A stretch of DNA of 64,000 bases from assembly GCF_001423945.1 (NCBI RefSeq), contig NZ_LMPU01000001.1, positions 1,175,971 through 1,239,970 of the forward strand. Reading direction: 5' to 3'. The position numbers and the translations under genes were made by a program. Shown here one piece after another: positions 35,460 through 44,392 of the stretch. The number at the start of each line of letters is the position of its first letter. The stretch's first letter is position 1. The notes beneath the pieces are model-generated. The model saw only the letters and a program-made list of their open reading frames with translations. It had not been told where the DNA came from and searched no databases. The DNA comes from Pedobacter sp. Leaf194. GTDB taxonomy: Bacteria; Bacteroidota; Bacteroidia; Sphingobacteriales; Sphingobacteriaceae.

Positions 35460-36734
35460 ATGAACATTCCTGAGTTTCACACCATATTTACAGGGCTCAG
35501 AAACTGGCTGATGAATGAAGGCCTGTCTGACGGAGATTTAACCTACGCTTACTTTTTTATTGGCTTAATTGGGGTTACGCTATTTCTGTTTATCACTATC
35601 TTTTTAACCCGCCAGGTTTTTATCGCAGTAATAAAAAGTGCAAAAACAAAATCCAATTGGCAACAGGCCCTTTTCGAATTCAGGGTTTTCAGGGCCTTTG
35701 CTTTAATTTTCGGAGCTTATATCATTTATAATGCTGTTCCATTTGTTTTCATTGATTTTAAAAGCTGGCTTTTTTACGCCTTAATTATTGCCAAAATATA
35801 CATTGTACTCGCAGTAATGTTTGCTGTAAATGCGTTTCTTAATGCGGTGGTTTCCATCATGGAATCATCCCGAAAATATGCCGATAAACCCATAAGAAGC
35901 TATAAGCAGGTTGCAAAGATCGTTTTTTATATTGTTGGTTTCGTACTTATTTTATCGATTATTTTGAATGAATCCCCCCTGTATATTTTTGGCGGCTTTG
36001 GTGCGGTAACGGCGGTTTTTATCCTCGTTTTTCGCGATCCTATTTTGGGTTTTGTAGCGTCAGTGCAAATGAGTGCCATTGATTTGGTTCGGGTGGGCGA
36101 CTGGATTACGGTAGAAAAATATGGCGCAGATGGCGAGGTAACCGAGATTAACCTAACGACCATAAAAGTTCGTAACTGGGATAAGACGGTAACAATTGTG
36201 CCAAGTTATGCTATTGTAAGCGAATCGTTTAAGAACTGGCGGGCCATGGAAGAAAGTGAAGGCAGACGAATTAAAAGGCACATTAACATCAAAATTTCGA
36301 GCATTAAATTTTGTGATGAAGACCTAATTAATCGTTTAAAAAGCATCGATTTTTTAAAGGATTACCTTGCGGAAACTCAACTCCAGATTGAAATGTTCAA
36401 TGCCGAAAACACGGTAAATCCTAATAATTTAGTCAACGGAAGGCATATTACAAATATTGGAACGTTTAGGGTTTACGCTGAAAAATACCTCGAAAGTAAT
36501 CCATATATCAATACTGATTTAACATTCATGGTTCGGCAGTTGCAAGCCACAGAGAATGGTTTGCCGATTGAGATTTATGTTTTTTCAAAAGAAAAAGCCC
36601 TTAAGAAATTTGAGGAAGTTGCAGCAGATATTTTCGACCACTTACTCGCTGCGGTTCCATATTTTGATTTGGAAATTTTTCAAAGTCCTAGCGGGAGTGA
36701 TATGCGGGGTTTTGTTGGAAGAGGTAATGATTAA
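35460..36734 (+). CDS. MscS-family mechanosensitive channel (YbdG-like)
   Basis: A 424-residue membrane protein. About four hydrophobic segments span residues 30-185. The pore helix and MscS beta domain follow: FGGFGAVTAVFILVFRDPILGFVASVQMSAIDLVRVGDWI (about 173-212), then VTEINLTTIKVRNWDKTVTIVPSYAIVSESFKNW. The mixed C-terminal domain with an extended segment after residue 260 resembles YbdG-type channels, which open on osmotic downshock. It is alone on its strand after a 186-bp spacer and convergent with the hydrolase gene; the 92-bp gap downstream has only an AT-rich dyad (CAATTTAATT/AATTAGATTG). Confidence 0.88.
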   Translation: MNIPEFHTIFTGLRNWLMNEGLSDGDLTYAYFFIGLIGVTLFLFITIFLTRQVFIAVIKSAKTKSNWQQALFEFRVFRAFALIFGAYIIYNAVPFVFIDFKSWLFYALIIAKIYIVLAVMFAVNAFLNAVVSIMESSRKYADKPIRSYKQVAKIVFYIVGFVLILSIILNESPLYIFGGFGAVTAVFILVFRDPILGFVASVQMSAIDLVRVGDWITVEKYGADGEVTEINLTTIKVRNWDKTVTIVPSYAIVSESFKNWRAMEESEGRRIKRHINIKISSIKFCDEDLINRLKSIDFLKDYLAETQLQIEMFNAENTVNPNNLVNGRHITNIGTFRVYAEKYLESNPYINTDLTFMVRQLQATENGLPIEIYVFSKEKALKKFEEVAADIFDHLLAAVPYFDLEIFQSPSGSDMRGFVGRGND

Positions 36735-36826
36735 GCCGGAATTAGTAAATTTTTAACCTAGTAATAATGCACTCAATTTAATTTTTAATTAGATTGTTCT
36801 CTCCATGCGAAAATAAATACCAATGA

Positions 36827-37651
36827 TTACTCTGCTAAAAAGGTTAAACACTTTTCACACACTTTAAACAGTAATGGTGGCAAGGTTTCATTTTCGTAAG
36901 GGTGCGATGCACCATACACGTGATTTGCACCTTCTATTTTTATAAGCCTGCTGTTTGGGTTGGAATCAGCAAGTTTCTGTGCATTTTCGAAAGGGACATT
37001 AACATCATCATCACCATGAACAATTAACCATGGAATATTGATGCGCTTCGCAGCCTCTATTATGTTTAATGTTTCTGCGTGCTCTTCTAAATCCTCAAGA
37101 AGGCTAACATTTAAAGGCATCTGTTCCTTAGTCCGGGCATTAACAACGAAAATTTTGCCCGTTTTCTTCCACTCCGCTTCCTCTTCTTTTTTCCAAAGGC
37201 TGTTAAAGGCAGCCACCGCACTCCAGCTAATCAATTTGTTAACTCTTAAATCGTTAGCTGCAGCAATAATTGCTAGTCCACCACCGCGACTATGTCCTAT
37301 AATATTAACCTCGGTTGAACGTCCGTATGCTTTTTCGATGTAATCCAACACGGCATTAATATCAAATAGCTCTTTCGATACCGTGTTGTTTGCGAAAGTT
37401 TCCAAATCTGTAACGTCACTTGGATTTTCGGTAGGAACACCGCTATGAGATAAGTTAAATTTGATGTATCGATAGCCGTTTGCAGCAAAATACCTGGCGA
37501 CCAGATTGTGTGCTCCCCAGTCTTTAAAACCCTTAAAGCCATGGATAAAAAGTACAACCGGTGTGTTTGGATTTTTGTCTTCGAAAGTAACATCCCCGAT
37601 GATTAGTTTTCCATCAGAACCGATCAGGCTGAAATCTTGCTTTGTAATCAT
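36827..37651 (-). CDS. Alpha/beta hydrolase
   Basis: Serine hydrolase fold, 274 residues. It has oxyanion-hole region FIHGFKGFKDWG (35-46), nucleophile elbow GHSRGG with Ser121, acid Asp214-216 in VHGDDDVNVP, and His244 in GANHVYG, so the triad is complete. The layout matches dienelactone hydrolase/prolyl-oligopeptidase-like esterases (cytoplasmic, no signal peptide). The substrate is unknown. It is divergent from the small gene at 37710 with 58 bp between starts. Confidence 0.83.
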   Translation of the reverse strand: MITKQDFSLIGSDGKLIIGDVTFEDKNPNTPVVLFIHGFKGFKDWGAHNLVARYFAANGYRYIKFNLSHSGVPTENPSDVTDLETFANNTVSKELFDINAVLDYIEKAYGRSTEVNIIGHSRGGGLAIIAAANDLRVNKLISWSAVAAFNSLWKKEEEAEWKKTGKIFVVNARTKEQMPLNVSLLEDLEEHAETLNIIEAAKRINIPWLIVHGDDDVNVPFENAQKLADSNPNSRLIKIEGANHVYGASHPYENETLPPLLFKVCEKCLTFLAE

Positions 37652-37709
37652 AGCATTTTAACAAAGTTGAATGGTATAGTGTTTGTTTTTACTTCTAAAA
37701 ACAATTAAA

Positions 37710-37937
37710 ATGTCGATAGAAAACGAAAACCCAAAGCAAGAATCAGAAAACGGATTTTTTGATAACTTAAGTGATAAATTAAACGAATTTAAAGAAAAGG
37801 CTGAAGATACTTTGGAAAATCTACAGCATAAAGCCGCTGATGTTTGGGAAGATACCAAAGAAAAAGCAACAGAATTAAAAGAATCGGCCGAGGCAAAATG
37901 GGAAGATTTGACCTCAGATGAGGAAAAAAAAGACTAG
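37710..37937 (+). CDS. Small charged helical protein (CsbD/LEA-like)
   Basis: A 75-residue highly charged protein made almost wholly of Lys, Glu, Asp, Ala and a few aromatic residues: DNLSDKLNEFKEKAEDTLEN, then HKAADVWEDTKEKATELKES with an 11-residue-like periodicity. This composition is that of LEA-like, CsbD or YtxH-type stress proteins: an amphipathic helix with no hydrophobic core. There is no signal peptide. I cannot assign a family. The start at 37710 is preferred to an earlier in-frame start. It ends at a strong bidirectional hairpin shared with the DoxX gene. Confidence 0.65.
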   Translation: MSIENENPKQESENGFFDNLSDKLNEFKEKAEDTLENLQHKAADVWEDTKEKATELKESAEAKWEDLTSDEEKKD

Positions 37938-37947
37938 GTTTCCCCAG

Positions 37948-37979
37948 CAAATAGATGGGTTGCTCTGCTCATCTATTTG
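37948..37979. terminator. Bidirectional hairpin between convergent genes
   Basis: CAAATAGATG (37948-37957) and CATCTATTTG (37970-37979) form a perfect 10-bp stem with a 12-nt loop. The right arm overlaps the last codons of the DoxX gene. It likely ends transcripts from both sides; U-tracts are short. Confidence 0.6.
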
Positions 37980-38365
37980 TTATAATAATAAAATGCCCAA
38001 TAAATTAAAAGCGCCTGCAAGGGCAATCTCGCCCAGGCAATAATAGGCGTTACCAAAATTTTACCAAGCATAAACGGCGCCTTCTGTATCATGTACATGT
38101 GGACAGGAAGAAAGGAAATTAACATAACAATTAAGAGTATTGCAGCCAGTTTTCTCACGCCGGAAAAAAGCAATAAAACGCCTAAGCCTATCTCAATTAT
38201 TCCCGATAAGTAAATTAATAATGAATGCGCAGGCAACCATTCTGGCATTATTGCGTAATATACATCAGTTGATATAAAATGATTTAATCCCGCCAGAACG
38301 TAAAGAAGGGCATAAATCCATAAGAAAAGTTTGAAAGTGAATGTGCGATTGTCAGTTTGATGCAT
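37973..38365 (-). CDS. DoxX-family membrane protein
   Basis: A 130-residue protein with four membrane helices (about 10-30, 45-68, 70-90, 98-125). The DoxX-like layout shows in YALLYVLAGLNHFISTDVYYAIMPEWLP, with IEIGLGVLLLFSGVRKLAAILLI next. DoxX proteins are small inner-membrane proteins linked variously to thiosulfate or quinone redox and sulphur stress; nothing here narrows the role. It is divergent from hemA with a 104-bp spacer. Family assignment is good. Confidence 0.8.
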   Translation of the reverse strand: MHQTDNRTFTFKLFLWIYALLYVLAGLNHFISTDVYYAIMPEWLPAHSLLIYLSGIIEIGLGVLLLFSGVRKLAAILLIVMLISFLPVHMYMIQKAPFMLGKILVTPIIAWARLPLQALLIYWAFYYYNK

Positions 38366-38431
38366 TTATTTAAAACCGTTCTAAATTGATGTAAATTACA
38401 GATTAATGACGGTGACATGCACCAACCATGT

Positions 38432-38439
38432 TACTTTTG
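38432..38439 (+). promoter_or_regulatory. -7 promoter box of hemA
   Basis: TACTTTTG matches TAnnTTTG, 30 nt before the TTG start of hemA, giving a leader of about 25 nt. No clear TTTG at -33. Confidence 0.5.
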
Positions 38440-38469
38440 TATCCCGACAATAGTTAATAACGGAAGCAA

Positions 38470-39696
38470 TTGGAATATTTAAAAGTAATAGCTTTTACGC
38501 ATCACCACATCGACCTGAAATCTTTAGGGAAATTAGTAATTTGTGACCAGAGTTTAGACAGCAGGTTGAAAAATCTTCAGGCTGAACTTCCCGTTAGCGA
38601 AATTTTCTATATTGGAACTTGTAACCGTGTTGAGTTTGTTTTCCTTACCAAAGAAAAAACAGACAAAGAATTTGTTACCCGATTTTTGACCGTTTTAGAT
38701 ATGGGTTTACCTCCGGAATTTATGGAGCGTTTTCTTGATAATGTTACGGTTTTTGAAAATGAAGAGGCTTTTAATCACCTTTTGAGAACTTCCTGCTCTT
38801 TAGAAAGTTTAGTTGTTGGCGAAAAAGAAATCCTTGCACAAATTCGCAAAGCATATGAAAATTGCCGCGACGCCGGTTTTACTGGCGATTACATGCGGAT
38901 GATTATGGACAGGGTTGTAAAAACCGCAAAGGAGGTTTACACCCATACCAATATTTCTAAAAATCCGGTATCGGTAGTTTCGTTGGCCTATCGCAAGCTT
39001 AAAGAATTAAATATGTGTGGCAATTCCCGTGTGCTTATTATTGGCGCCGGCGATACCAATCAAAACATTGCTAAATACCTTAACAAGCATAAATATTCCA
39101 ACTTTTCAATTTTCAACCGCACCCTTTCTAAAGCCGAAACTTTGGCTCAGGAGCTAAATGGAAGAGCTTTTAGTTTAGAAAGTTTAGAAACTTACACAGA
39201 AGGTTTCGATGTGATTATTACCTGTACAGGTTCTACAGAAGCCATTATTAACGAAGAACTTTATGCCAGGTTGCTTAACGGCGATACCGGAAAAAAGGTA
39301 ATTGTTGATTTGGCGATTCCGAATGATGTTGCACCGGCGGTGATTCATAATAATCCGATTCATTACATTGAAGTGGAATCTTTGAAAGAAGTAGCCCGTA
39401 AAAATATCCAGGAACGCTACAATGAATTGGTACACGCTGAAGAAATTATCAGCAACAACATCACTGAATTTTTCACGGTTTTAAAACAGCGTCGTATCGA
39501 GTTAGCGATGCAGGAAGTTCCCCGCAAAATTAAGGAAATTAAGCATACGGCATTGAATGGTGTTTTCGCAGAGGAAATTAGTCAAATGGACGATGCTTCC
39601 CGCGAGGTTCTGGAACGTGTGATGAATTACATGGAAAAGAAATACATCAGCGTTCCAATGATTATGGCTAAGGAAATTCTGGTTAAAGAATCTTAG
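38470..39696 (+). CDS. hemA: Glutamyl-tRNA reductase
   Basis: First committed step of C5 tetrapyrrole synthesis: NADPH reduction of glutamyl-tRNA(Glu) to glutamate-1-semialdehyde. The 408 residues carry catalytic Cys51 in YIGTCNRVEFV, LLRTSCSLESLVVGEKEILAQIRKA (about 98-122), the NADPH Rossmann segment RVLIIGAGDTNQNIAKYL (about 184-201) and the C-terminal dimerisation helices. The start is TTG: a stop codon lies four codons upstream and no ATG fits, and the resulting N-terminus (MEYLKVIAFTHHHIDL) aligns with the family. First gene of the haem locus; divergent from doxX. Confidence 0.94.
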   Translation: MEYLKVIAFTHHHIDLKSLGKLVICDQSLDSRLKNLQAELPVSEIFYIGTCNRVEFVFLTKEKTDKEFVTRFLTVLDMGLPPEFMERFLDNVTVFENEEAFNHLLRTSCSLESLVVGEKEILAQIRKAYENCRDAGFTGDYMRMIMDRVVKTAKEVYTHTNISKNPVSVVSLAYRKLKELNMCGNSRVLIIGAGDTNQNIAKYLNKHKYSNFSIFNRTLSKAETLAQELNGRAFSLESLETYTEGFDVIITCTGSTEAIINEELYARLLNGDTGKKVIVDLAIPNDVAPAVIHNNPIHYIEVESLKEVARKNIQERYNELVHAEEIISNNITEFFTVLKQRRIELAMQEVPRKIKEIKHTALNGVFAEEISQMDDASREVLERVMNYMEKKYISVPMIMAKEILVKES

Positions 39697-39767
39697 TTAA
39701 TTTTTCACCCTTCGGGCTACGAAACGGTCTGAATTCCACCGGATTTTTTTCGCAATGGCAAATTTAA

Positions 39768-39793
39768 ATAGATAAGTTATCTATATTTTTTTC
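39768..39793 (+). terminator. Probable terminator after hemA
   Basis: ATAGATAAGTTATCTAT is a perfect inverted repeat (7-bp stem, 3-nt loop) followed by ATTTTTTTC. The stem is AT-rich, so strength is uncertain. The rest of 39697-39987 shows no gene. Confidence 0.5.
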
Positions 39794-39959
39794 TACCATC
39801 CATTTAACCTAATCAACATTTTGCTGGTATTGCGCTCTAAGCCAGATTGTTTATTCCATCTGAATATAAGAAATTGTGCCTAACTGGTAATAAAAAAGAA
39901 AATTCTGTAACCTCACTGTCGCATTTTTAAACAATTCATGGTATAAACTAAAATTCCCT

Positions 39960-39967
39960 TAAATTTG
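39960..39967 (+). promoter_or_regulatory. -7 promoter box of hemC-hemD
   Basis: TAAATTTG matches TAnnTTTG, 20 nt before the GTG start at 39988. Together with the hairpin after hemA this suggests a second transcription unit in the locus. Confidence 0.5.
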
Positions 39968-39987
39968 TAGCTCATTTAACCTTTATA

Positions 39988-41568
39988 GTGAAGAAATTAA
40001 CCATCGGAACACGCGGTAGCGAATTGGCTTTATGGCAAGCAAATTATATTCAAAATGAATTGGCTGCTATAGGAATTGAAGCGGAAATTAAAATAATCAA
40101 GACGCAGGGTGATAAGATTCTGAATCTGAGATTAGATAAATTAGAAGGAAAAGGGTTTTTTACCAAAGAACTTGAAGAAGAGCTATTGGGGGGAGCAATC
40201 GACCTGGCGGTACACTGCCTTAAAGATTTACCTACAAATCATCCTGCCGGATTAACCATTGCTGCTATACCTCCACGTGAAGAGGCAACGGAGTATCTTT
40301 TAATTTTAAAAGATTGCGTTGATGTTTCGCAAAAACTTTCGTTAAAAAAAGGTGCGATGGTAGGCACATCATCCAACAGAAGAAAAGCCCAGTTACTCGG
40401 TTTACGCTCAGATTTGGAAATTGAGGATTTGCGGGGAAACGTTCCAACACGTATCCAAAAATTGAGAGACGAAAACTACGATGCGATTATGTTGGCGAAA
40501 GCCGGAATAAAACGCCTTGGCCTGGATGTAAGTGAGTTTCACGTTGAAGAATTAGAACCGACAGAATTTGTGCCGGCGCCCGCACAAGGTGCTTTAGCAA
40601 TACAAATCAGGGAAAATGATACCGAACTGTTTGAAGCATTACAGAAGCTTCATGATTTTGCAACGGCTGAGGAAGTTGCTGTAGAACGTAGGGTGCTTAA
40701 TCTTTTCGAAGGTGGTTGCCATATGCCTTTGGGTTGTTATTGTAAAAAAGAAAACGGTGCTTTTGAAGTGTGGACTTCGAAAGCTGACACCGCAGATGAT
40801 TTTCCCGAGCGTTTGTTTTTGCGCTCTGCAACTACTGATGGTTTAGCTGAGAAAATTGTTGCCAAGTTTGATAAACAAAGAAAGAAGCCGGCAAAAGTCT
40901 TCATTTCGAGAGAAATAGGTGAGCATAGTTACTTTCGTAAAGCTTTAGAAAGCAATAATATAGAAATTGAGGGTCGTTCTCTGATTCGGACGTTCCCCAT
41001 TGTAACGGTTTTAGATCAGTTTATTTTAAAGAATATCGACTGGATTTTCTTTAGCAGTAGAAACAGCGTGGAATATTTTTTCAACTTAAAGCCACAATTG
41101 CCGAAGAAAACGCAGTTTGGCGTTGTTGGCAGAGGTTCGGAAGATGCGTTGAGAAAGTTTAATCATTTTGCTGATTTCGTTGGCGAAAGTGGCGATATCG
41201 CTGAAGTTGCCGGAGATTTTGCAAAATTAGTTTCTGGAAAAAATGTTTTATTTCCAAGAGCGCAGGATTCTCTGCAATCGATTCAGAAATCGTTGCCGGC
41301 CGACGCAAAAATAATTGACTTACCTATTTACGAAACCGTAATCGAAGAAAATATCGACCAAAGTTTTGCCGATGTATTAATTTTTACAAGTCCATCGAAT
41401 GTTGACGCTTATTTTGCTGATAACTTACTCGAACCCGGACAACAGGTTATTGCTATCGGAAACTCAACAGGAAAGAAATTCGACGAAATGGGCGTGAAAT
41501 ACGTTTTGCCGTACTCGCCTGATGAAATTGGATTATCTGAAGCTGTTTTTGGAATAGAGATTAAATAG
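39988..41568 (+). CDS. hemC: Fused porphobilinogen deaminase / uroporphyrinogen-III synthase
   Basis: Two consecutive haem enzymes in one 526-residue chain. Residues 1 to about 300 are hydroxymethylbilane synthase: TIGTRGSELALWQA, VHCLKDLP with the catalytic Asp80, GTSSNRRKAQL, LRGNVPTRIQKL, and the dipyrromethane-cofactor Cys244 in FEGGCHMPLG. From about 303 (AKVFISREIGEHSYFRKAL) to the end is HemD: two Rossmann-like lobes with WIFFSSRNSVEYF, FGVVGRGS, LFPRAQDSL and LIFTSPSNVDAYF. HemD-type sequences are so variable that this half rests on fold motifs and context. The start is GTG. Normally these are separate proteins; the fusion could channel the unstable hydroxymethylbilane. hemB follows. 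Confidence 0.92.
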   Translation: MKKLTIGTRGSELALWQANYIQNELAAIGIEAEIKIIKTQGDKILNLRLDKLEGKGFFTKELEEELLGGAIDLAVHCLKDLPTNHPAGLTIAAIPPREEATEYLLILKDCVDVSQKLSLKKGAMVGTSSNRRKAQLLGLRSDLEIEDLRGNVPTRIQKLRDENYDAIMLAKAGIKRLGLDVSEFHVEELEPTEFVPAPAQGALAIQIRENDTELFEALQKLHDFATAEEVAVERRVLNLFEGGCHMPLGCYCKKENGAFEVWTSKADTADDFPERLFLRSATTDGLAEKIVAKFDKQRKKPAKVFISREIGEHSYFRKALESNNIEIEGRSLIRTFPIVTVLDQFILKNIDWIFFSSRNSVEYFFNLKPQLPKKTQFGVVGRGSEDALRKFNHFADFVGESGDIAEVAGDFAKLVSGKNVLFPRAQDSLQSIQKSLPADAKIIDLPIYETVIEENIDQSFADVLIFTSPSNVDAYFADNLLEPGQQVIAIGNSTGKKFDEMGVKYVLPYSPDEIGLSEAVFGIEIK

Positions 41569-41605
41569 GAAATAAAAGACCAAAACCGAAAGCGAAGAGT
41601 TTGGT

Positions 41606-41749
41606 AGCAGAAAGGCGAAGGCTAAAAGCGAAAAGAAAAGCCGCCTCGTCATTGCTTCATGCCTCCCAATACCGACCATAAAAAAACTAACTGCTCTAAA
41701 AAAATACGATACTCAAGTCTTGATACTTGAGACTAAATACTTGATACTA
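41606..41749. repeat. 7-bp repeat tracts flanking a REP-like copy, upstream of hemB
   Basis: First tract 41606-41633: AGCAGAA, AGGCGAA, GGCTAAA, AGCGAAA. Second tract 41708-41749: GATACTC, AAGTCTT, GATACTT, GAGACTA, AATACTT, GATACTA, ending 5 nt before the hemB ATG. Between them, 41647-41672 is a diverged inverted copy of the repeat at 28507. The last units contain ACTTGATACT (41739-41748), which recurs before leuD and ilvA. Confidence 0.6.
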
Positions 41750-41754
41750 AAAGA

Positions 41755-42723
41755 ATGTTACATCGTCCGCGAAGATTAAGGAAGAACCCGTTGGTTAGAG
41801 AGATGGTAGCCGAAACCCGACTATCGAAAGATATGTTTGTGTACCCATACTTTGTAGTGCCCGGTATAAATGTTACCCATGCAATTGATGCAATGCCTGG
41901 CGTGAATCATTATTCGGTTGATGCTTTGATTAAAGATGTTGAAGCCGGGATGAAAAAGGGCCTCAATAAAATTATGCTTTTTGGCGTGGGCGATGAGAAG
42001 TCTGCTGATGCTAAATCTGCCTATCATGATCATTCTTTAGTTCCGACTGCAGTTCGCGAGTTGAAAAATCAGTTCGGTGAAGATTTATATGTAATTACCG
42101 ATGTTTGTGTTTGTTCTTACACTACCCATGGCCACTGCGGCATTATGGAGAACGATTACGTTCAAAATGATAAAACGGTTGATGTAATTGCAAAAATGGC
42201 CCTCGCACATGCTCAGGCTGGCGCTGATATGTTTGCCCCTTCTGATATGATGGATGGCAGAATTGAGGCAATGCGCAATCTTTTAGATGAAAACGGATTC
42301 GTAAACGCCGCCATTATGAGCCACGCCACAAAGTTTGCATCTGCATATTATGGTCCTTTTAGAGAAGCGGCCGACTGTGCGCCAAGCAAGGGCGATAGAA
42401 AGGCTTATCAAATGGATTTTAGAAACCCGCTAGAAGCTTTACGCGAAGCACAGCTTGATGAGCAGGAAGGTGCAGACGTTTTAATGGTGAAACCAGGTTT
42501 GGCTTACTTAGATATTATCCAGAGGTTGAAACAGGATACAAATTTACCAATAGCAGTTTACAATGTTTCAGGCGAATATTCAATGGTAAAAGCTGCTGCA
42601 GAACGTGGCTGGATTGATGAACAAAAGGTTGTAATGGAAACAATGCATGCCTTTGCGAGAGCAGGTGCAAGTATTATTACAACTTATCACATAAAAGATA
42701 TTTTAAATAACGACTGGATTTAA
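41755..42723 (+). CDS. hemB: Porphobilinogen synthase (delta-aminolevulinate dehydratase)
   Basis: Condenses two 5-aminolevulinate molecules to porphobilinogen. The 322 residues include the two Schiff-base lysines, Lys193 (SHATKFASAYYGPFREA) and Lys246 (VLMVKPGLAYLD), and the cysteine-rich metal site Cys118, Cys120 and Cys128 (DVCVCSYTTHGHCG), so it is probably zinc-dependent. The allosteric region around SKGDRKAYQMD is also typical. The start ATG lies directly after a 7-bp repeat tract with no Shine-Dalgarno. It is probably co-transcribed with hemC-hemD and hemL. Function secure. Confidence 0.95.
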   Translation: MLHRPRRLRKNPLVREMVAETRLSKDMFVYPYFVVPGINVTHAIDAMPGVNHYSVDALIKDVEAGMKKGLNKIMLFGVGDEKSADAKSAYHDHSLVPTAVRELKNQFGEDLYVITDVCVCSYTTHGHCGIMENDYVQNDKTVDVIAKMALAHAQAGADMFAPSDMMDGRIEAMRNLLDENGFVNAAIMSHATKFASAYYGPFREAADCAPSKGDRKAYQMDFRNPLEALREAQLDEQEGADVLMVKPGLAYLDIIQRLKQDTNLPIAVYNVSGEYSMVKAAAERGWIDEQKVVMETMHAFARAGASIITTYHIKDILNNDWI

Positions 42724-42727
42724 AAGT

Positions 42728-42865
42728 CGTAAGTTTTATGTTTTACGTTTTGGCGTTTAATTAAAACTTGAAATTTACACCTTAAAAATAAAAAGTTGTA
42801 GGCAATAAGTTATGCGTCCTTTCGGATACTTAGCACTTAATACGTACAGCTTAAAACTTTACAAG
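42728..42865. repeat. 7-bp repeat tracts between hemB and hemL
   Basis: Tract 42728-42762: CGTAAGT, TTTATGT, TTTACGT, TTTGGCG, TTTAATT. Tract 42824-42865: GGATACT, TAGCACT, TAATACG, TACAGCT, TAAAACT, TTACAAG, and the next three bases are the hemL ATG. The second tract is open in the hemL frame from an ATG at 42812, which would give an odd N-terminal extension. Confidence 0.55.
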
Positions 42866-44236
42866 ATGTTAGACTCATTAAAGAAAATTTTTTCAGGCAA
42901 CGAGGCCGATGTGCCGGTAAATACAGGAAGCAAACCTGATATTTCGAGGGTAAAATCTGCAGAGTTGTATGAGAAATCGAAAACGTATTTTCCTGGAGGC
43001 GTGAATTCTCCCGTAAGGGCTTTTAAATCTGTTTACGGAACCCCGCTTTTTATCGAAAAGGGCGATGGATGTTATATCTGGGATGCAGATGGAAATCAGT
43101 TTATCGATTTCTGCGGAAGTTGGGGTCCCCTTATTTTGGGCCATAACAACCCTAAAATTAGAGAAAAGGTTACCGAAGTAATGCAAAACGGGATGAGTTT
43201 TGGTGCGCCAACTGCGTTGGAAAACGAATTGGCAGAGCTCATAATTAAAAATAATCGTTTTGTAGAGAAAATTAGGTTCACAAGTTCTGGAACGGAAGCC
43301 GTAATGTCGGCGATTCGTTTGGCCAGAGGATTTACAGGGAGAGATAAAATCTTAAAATTTGAAGGTTGCTACCACGGTCACAGCGATTCACTTTTGGTTA
43401 AAGCAGGTTCAGGATTAGTTACCTTCGGGGAAACGTCATCTGCTGGAGTGCCAAAATCTTTCGCTGAGGAAACAGTCGTAATTCCTTTGAATGATAAGAC
43501 GGCTATTGAACAGGCATTTTCGCAGTTTAAAGATCAGATTGCCGCGGTAATAATAGAGGGTATTCCAGCAAACAATGGATTGATTATGCAGGACGAAGAT
43601 TATATTCACTTCTTGCGTAAAATTTGTACGGATAATGGTTCACTGCTTATTTTCGACGAAGTGATCACTGGTTTCCGGGTTGGTTTTGAGGGTGCCGCCG
43701 CTTATTACAACACCACACCTGATATTCTAACCTACGGGAAAATTATTGGCGGTGGTTTGCCAGTGGGTATGTATGGTGCATCTGCTGAAATTATGGGCCA
43801 CATTTCTCCGGACGGTGGGGTTTACCAGGCTGGTACATTATCGGGCAATCCGGTGGCTATGGCGGCAGGTATTGCAACGTTAACCGAATTGAACAAATCT
43901 GGTTTTTACAAAGATTTGAATAACAAAACGCAGGAGTTTGTAGCAAGTATTCAGCGTTTTGCCACTGCCAGAAATTACAAGTTTAAAGTTTTTACGGTTG
44001 GGTCTATTTTCTGGTTTGCATTTACCGATAAGGATAAAATTCAATCGGCTGATGATATTGACGCAAGCAGCATGGAAAAATTCAAAGTTATGCACCGTGA
44101 ACTACTTAACCGCGGCATATATTTGGGGCCATCAGGTTACGAAGTTGGTTTCGTATCTTCAGCACATACAAAAATTGAGTTGGAAAAAGCTAAGCGGGCG
44201 ATTTTTGAAGCCCTCGATTTGGTGTTTAAGAAATAG
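42866..44236 (+). CDS. hemL: Glutamate-1-semialdehyde 2,1-aminomutase
   Basis: PLP enzyme converting glutamate-1-semialdehyde to 5-aminolevulinate, the step after HemA. The 456 residues show FPGGVNSPVRAF (42-53), SGTEAVMSAIRLARGFTGRDKI, CYHGHSDSLLVKAGSG, FDEVITGFRVG (263-273) and PLP-lysine Lys292 in YGKIIGGGLPVG. The start at 42866 is preferred to the ATG at 42812 because the extra 18 residues come from the upstream 7-bp repeat. The N-terminal approx. 28 residues before the conserved SAELYEKS are unusual but in frame and Bacteroidota-like. A hairpin without U-tract follows the stop. Confidence 0.94.
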   Translation: MLDSLKKIFSGNEADVPVNTGSKPDISRVKSAELYEKSKTYFPGGVNSPVRAFKSVYGTPLFIEKGDGCYIWDADGNQFIDFCGSWGPLILGHNNPKIREKVTEVMQNGMSFGAPTALENELAELIIKNNRFVEKIRFTSSGTEAVMSAIRLARGFTGRDKILKFEGCYHGHSDSLLVKAGSGLVTFGETSSAGVPKSFAEETVVIPLNDKTAIEQAFSQFKDQIAAVIIEGIPANNGLIMQDEDYIHFLRKICTDNGSLLIFDEVITGFRVGFEGAAAYYNTTPDILTYGKIIGGGLPVGMYGASAEIMGHISPDGGVYQAGTLSGNPVAMAAGIATLTELNKSGFYKDLNNKTQEFVASIQRFATARNYKFKVFTVGSIFWFAFTDKDKIQSADDIDASSMEKFKVMHRELLNRGIYLGPSGYEVGFVSSAHTKIELEKAKRAIFEALDLVFKK

Positions 44237-44246
44237 TTTTTTTTAT

Positions 44247-44273
44247 ACTGCCTTTGCCGTTTCAAAAGGCAGT
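44247..44273 (+). terminator. Hairpin after hemL
   Basis: ACTGCCTTT (44247-44255) and AAAGGCAGT (44265-44273), a perfect 9-bp stem with a 9-nt loop, 10 nt after the stop. The U-run lies before the stem instead of after it, so it may stabilise the 3' end rather than terminate by itself. Confidence 0.45.
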
Positions 44274-44392
44274 TAAAAACGATTATATTACTACAAAGTT
44301 GGTTTTTTAAAACTTAAAGGTGAAAGCCAACATTTGTTTCTTTGCGAGGTTTGGGAGCTGGTTTTGTAGTTTTTGCACGTACTTATGTTCTC

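Noticed and set aside
42812..42865. Earlier ATG for hemL adding 18 residues
   Set aside because: The extra codons are a 7-bp repeat tract with no resemblance to the enzyme family.
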